From IMG/VR virus record IMGVR_UViG_3300025009_000025, positions 1-48,107 of that record: a DNA stretch of 48,107 bases. The stretch is one strand, 5' to 3'. The notes beneath the pieces were generated by a model that saw only the letters and a program-made list of their open reading frames with translations, was not told the origin of the DNA and did not search any database. This document shows positions 47,476 through 48,107 of the stretch, piece by piece. Origin of the DNA: a virus. Both the position numbers and the translations under genes were made by a program. Positions within the stretch are counted from its first letter, which is position 1. The number at the start of each line of letters is the position of its first letter.

Positions 47476-47494
47476 ATTACTAATTAATAGTAAA
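47476..47494 (+). repeat. Palindrome element 10 (ATTACTA / ATTAA / TAGTAAA)
   Basis: Starts one base after the previous stop and ends ten bases before the next ATG, with AAAAGGAGG between. Confidence 0.75.
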
Positions 47495-47504
47495 AGGAGG
47501 TTCA

Positions 47505-47696
47505 ATGAAATATTGGTCAAGAATGGTTCTGTTAATTATGTGGGGTATGATCGTTGGCATAGCAAGCGAAATGATTGGCGATAGCCCCGAAACGGACGTC
47601 TATACTATATGGACAATGATTCATGCCGTACTAAATCTGTCGGTAATTATGATTGTGGCTTTTTTAGCTGGAATCGAACACGAAAAGAACAAATAA
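47505..47696 (+). CDS. Two-span membrane protein, 63 aa
   Basis: MKYWSRMVLLIMWGMIVGIASEMIGDSPETDVYTIWTMIHAVLNLSVIMIVAFLAGIEHEKNK has two membrane helices with a short acidic loop. AAAAGGAGGTTCA before ATG 47505. It lies in the early operon and not with lysis genes, so it is less likely a holin. Unknown. Confidence 0.65.
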   Translation: MKYWSRMVLLIMWGMIVGIASEMIGDSPETDVYTIWTMIHAVLNLSVIMIVAFLAGIEHEKNK

Positions 47697-47706
47697 AGGA
47701 GGCACA

Positions 47707-47949
47707 ATGAGCTTATTATTTTGGAGAACAAAACCAGTTCCGATAATACCTATCAGCCCTTACGCTGTTATATTTCAGGCGTTTGCAGACTACGGTGGGG
47801 ATAAGAAAGCTCTGCTGGAACTGCTTTTGAAAGCGTACTTACCAGCATATCACTTACAGCAATACCCGAAACACAAGAAAATTGATCCTTCCATGCAACT
47901 GACAGATGAAGAAATAAAAAAGACTTACAAAGCCATTTGTGAAAGGTAA
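47707..47949 (+). CDS. 80-aa unknown protein
   Basis: AAAGGAGGCACA before ATG 47707. MSLLFWRTKPVPIIPISPYAVIFQAFADYGGDKKALLELLLKAYLPAYHL looks helical after a short hydrophobic start. No family recognised. Confidence 0.55.
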   Translation: MSLLFWRTKPVPIIPISPYAVIFQAFADYGGDKKALLELLLKAYLPAYHLQQYPKHKKIDPSMQLTDEEIKKTYKAICER

Positions 47950-47953
47950 AAAC

Positions 47954-48107
47954 ATGAAAGAAATAGATGATATTAAAAAACAGACCAACACAATAAACAT
48001 AACAATGGCACTAACAGTAATAGTTTTAATCGGAGGCATAATTGCTGGATTTATGCTACTTGATGAATCTCTTGATAACAAAATTGCTGATGTGTCATGT
48101 ATATCTG
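47954..48107 (+). CDS. 5' part of the junction-crossing membrane protein
   Basis: ATG 47954 with AAAGGTAAAAAC starts the 95-aa protein that continues at base 1. Its first 9 codons lie before the repeat, and the rest duplicates 1-127. See the entry at base 1. Confidence 0.85.
   Translation, partial: MKEIDDIKKQTNTINITMALTVIVLIGGIIAGFMLLDESLDNKIADVSCIS
47981..48107. repeat. Terminal direct repeat, right copy
   Basis: Identical to bases 1-127. Counting it once gives a circle of 47,980 bp. Confidence 0.95.

Noticed and set aside
47505-47696. Holin assignment for the two-span protein
   Set aside because: Two helices fit, but it lies in the early operon far from the lysis genes.

Overview
The window is a complete, circular, tailed-phage genome of about 47,980 bp, linearised at an arbitrary point. 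Bases 1-127 are repeated exactly at 47981-48107, and one membrane-protein gene reads in frame across the junction. A 127-base overlap is what a short-read graph assembler leaves when it closes a circle, so I read it as an assembly overlap and not a biological terminal repeat. The host cannot be named from sequence alone. Strong AGGAGG-type ribosome binding sites show it is bacterial. Two lipoproteins (one with a perfect lipobox) and a spanin-like overlapping pair favour a double-membrane host. No tape measure, tail tube or sheath gene is visible. Very large ejection-type proteins and a P22 gp10-like tail protein are present, so the phage is most likely a podovirus. There is no integrase, DNA polymerase or tRNA gene that I can see.

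Layout. (A) A rightward early/middle operon starts at a strong promoter at 46380-46408, crosses the circle junction and runs to 9978. It holds a replisome organiser, a DnaB-type helicase and about 35 small genes, many of them zinc ribbons, PUA/ASCH-like proteins and HNH proteins. (B) A leftward late operon runs from 38175 down to 9979: RHH regulator, small and large terminase, portal, scaffold, capsid, head-tail adaptor, tail stabiliser, four ejection-type proteins, tail fibres, M23 endopeptidase and lysis genes. (C) A regulatory hub at 38176-39362 holds a Phd/YefM-like protein, seven iterons, three copies of a second dyad and two look-alike leftward promoters. (D) A rightward operon of small unknown genes occupies 39363-42825. 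(E) A leftward operon at 46238-43419 carries a PD-(D/E)XK exonuclease, a possible ssDNA-binding protein and a protein with an SSB-like acidic tip.

How it fits together. Operons A and E probably act first (replication and recombination) and D is probably also early. The hub at C would switch the late block B. B packages DNA (TerS/TerL/portal), builds the head (scaffold, capsid), ejects DNA and lyses the cell.

What stands out. First, homing parasites are dense. TerL has a LAGLIDADG intein in its ATP-binding loop and a free-standing HNH gene at its 3' end. At two loci (terL/portal and 45492-46238) an endonuclease gene sits between two versions of the same host-gene 3' end, as if insertion regenerated one end and left the original behind. 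Second, a palindrome with a fixed 5-nt centre (arms ATTCCTA/TAGGAAT) occurs ten times between genes, nearly always directly after one stop codon and before the next start. Third, a helically phased iteron array covers the promoter and first codons of a Phd-like gene and includes both symmetrical versions of the half-sites. Fourth, two sets of recurring gene-junction sequences suggest that the small genes move as cassettes.
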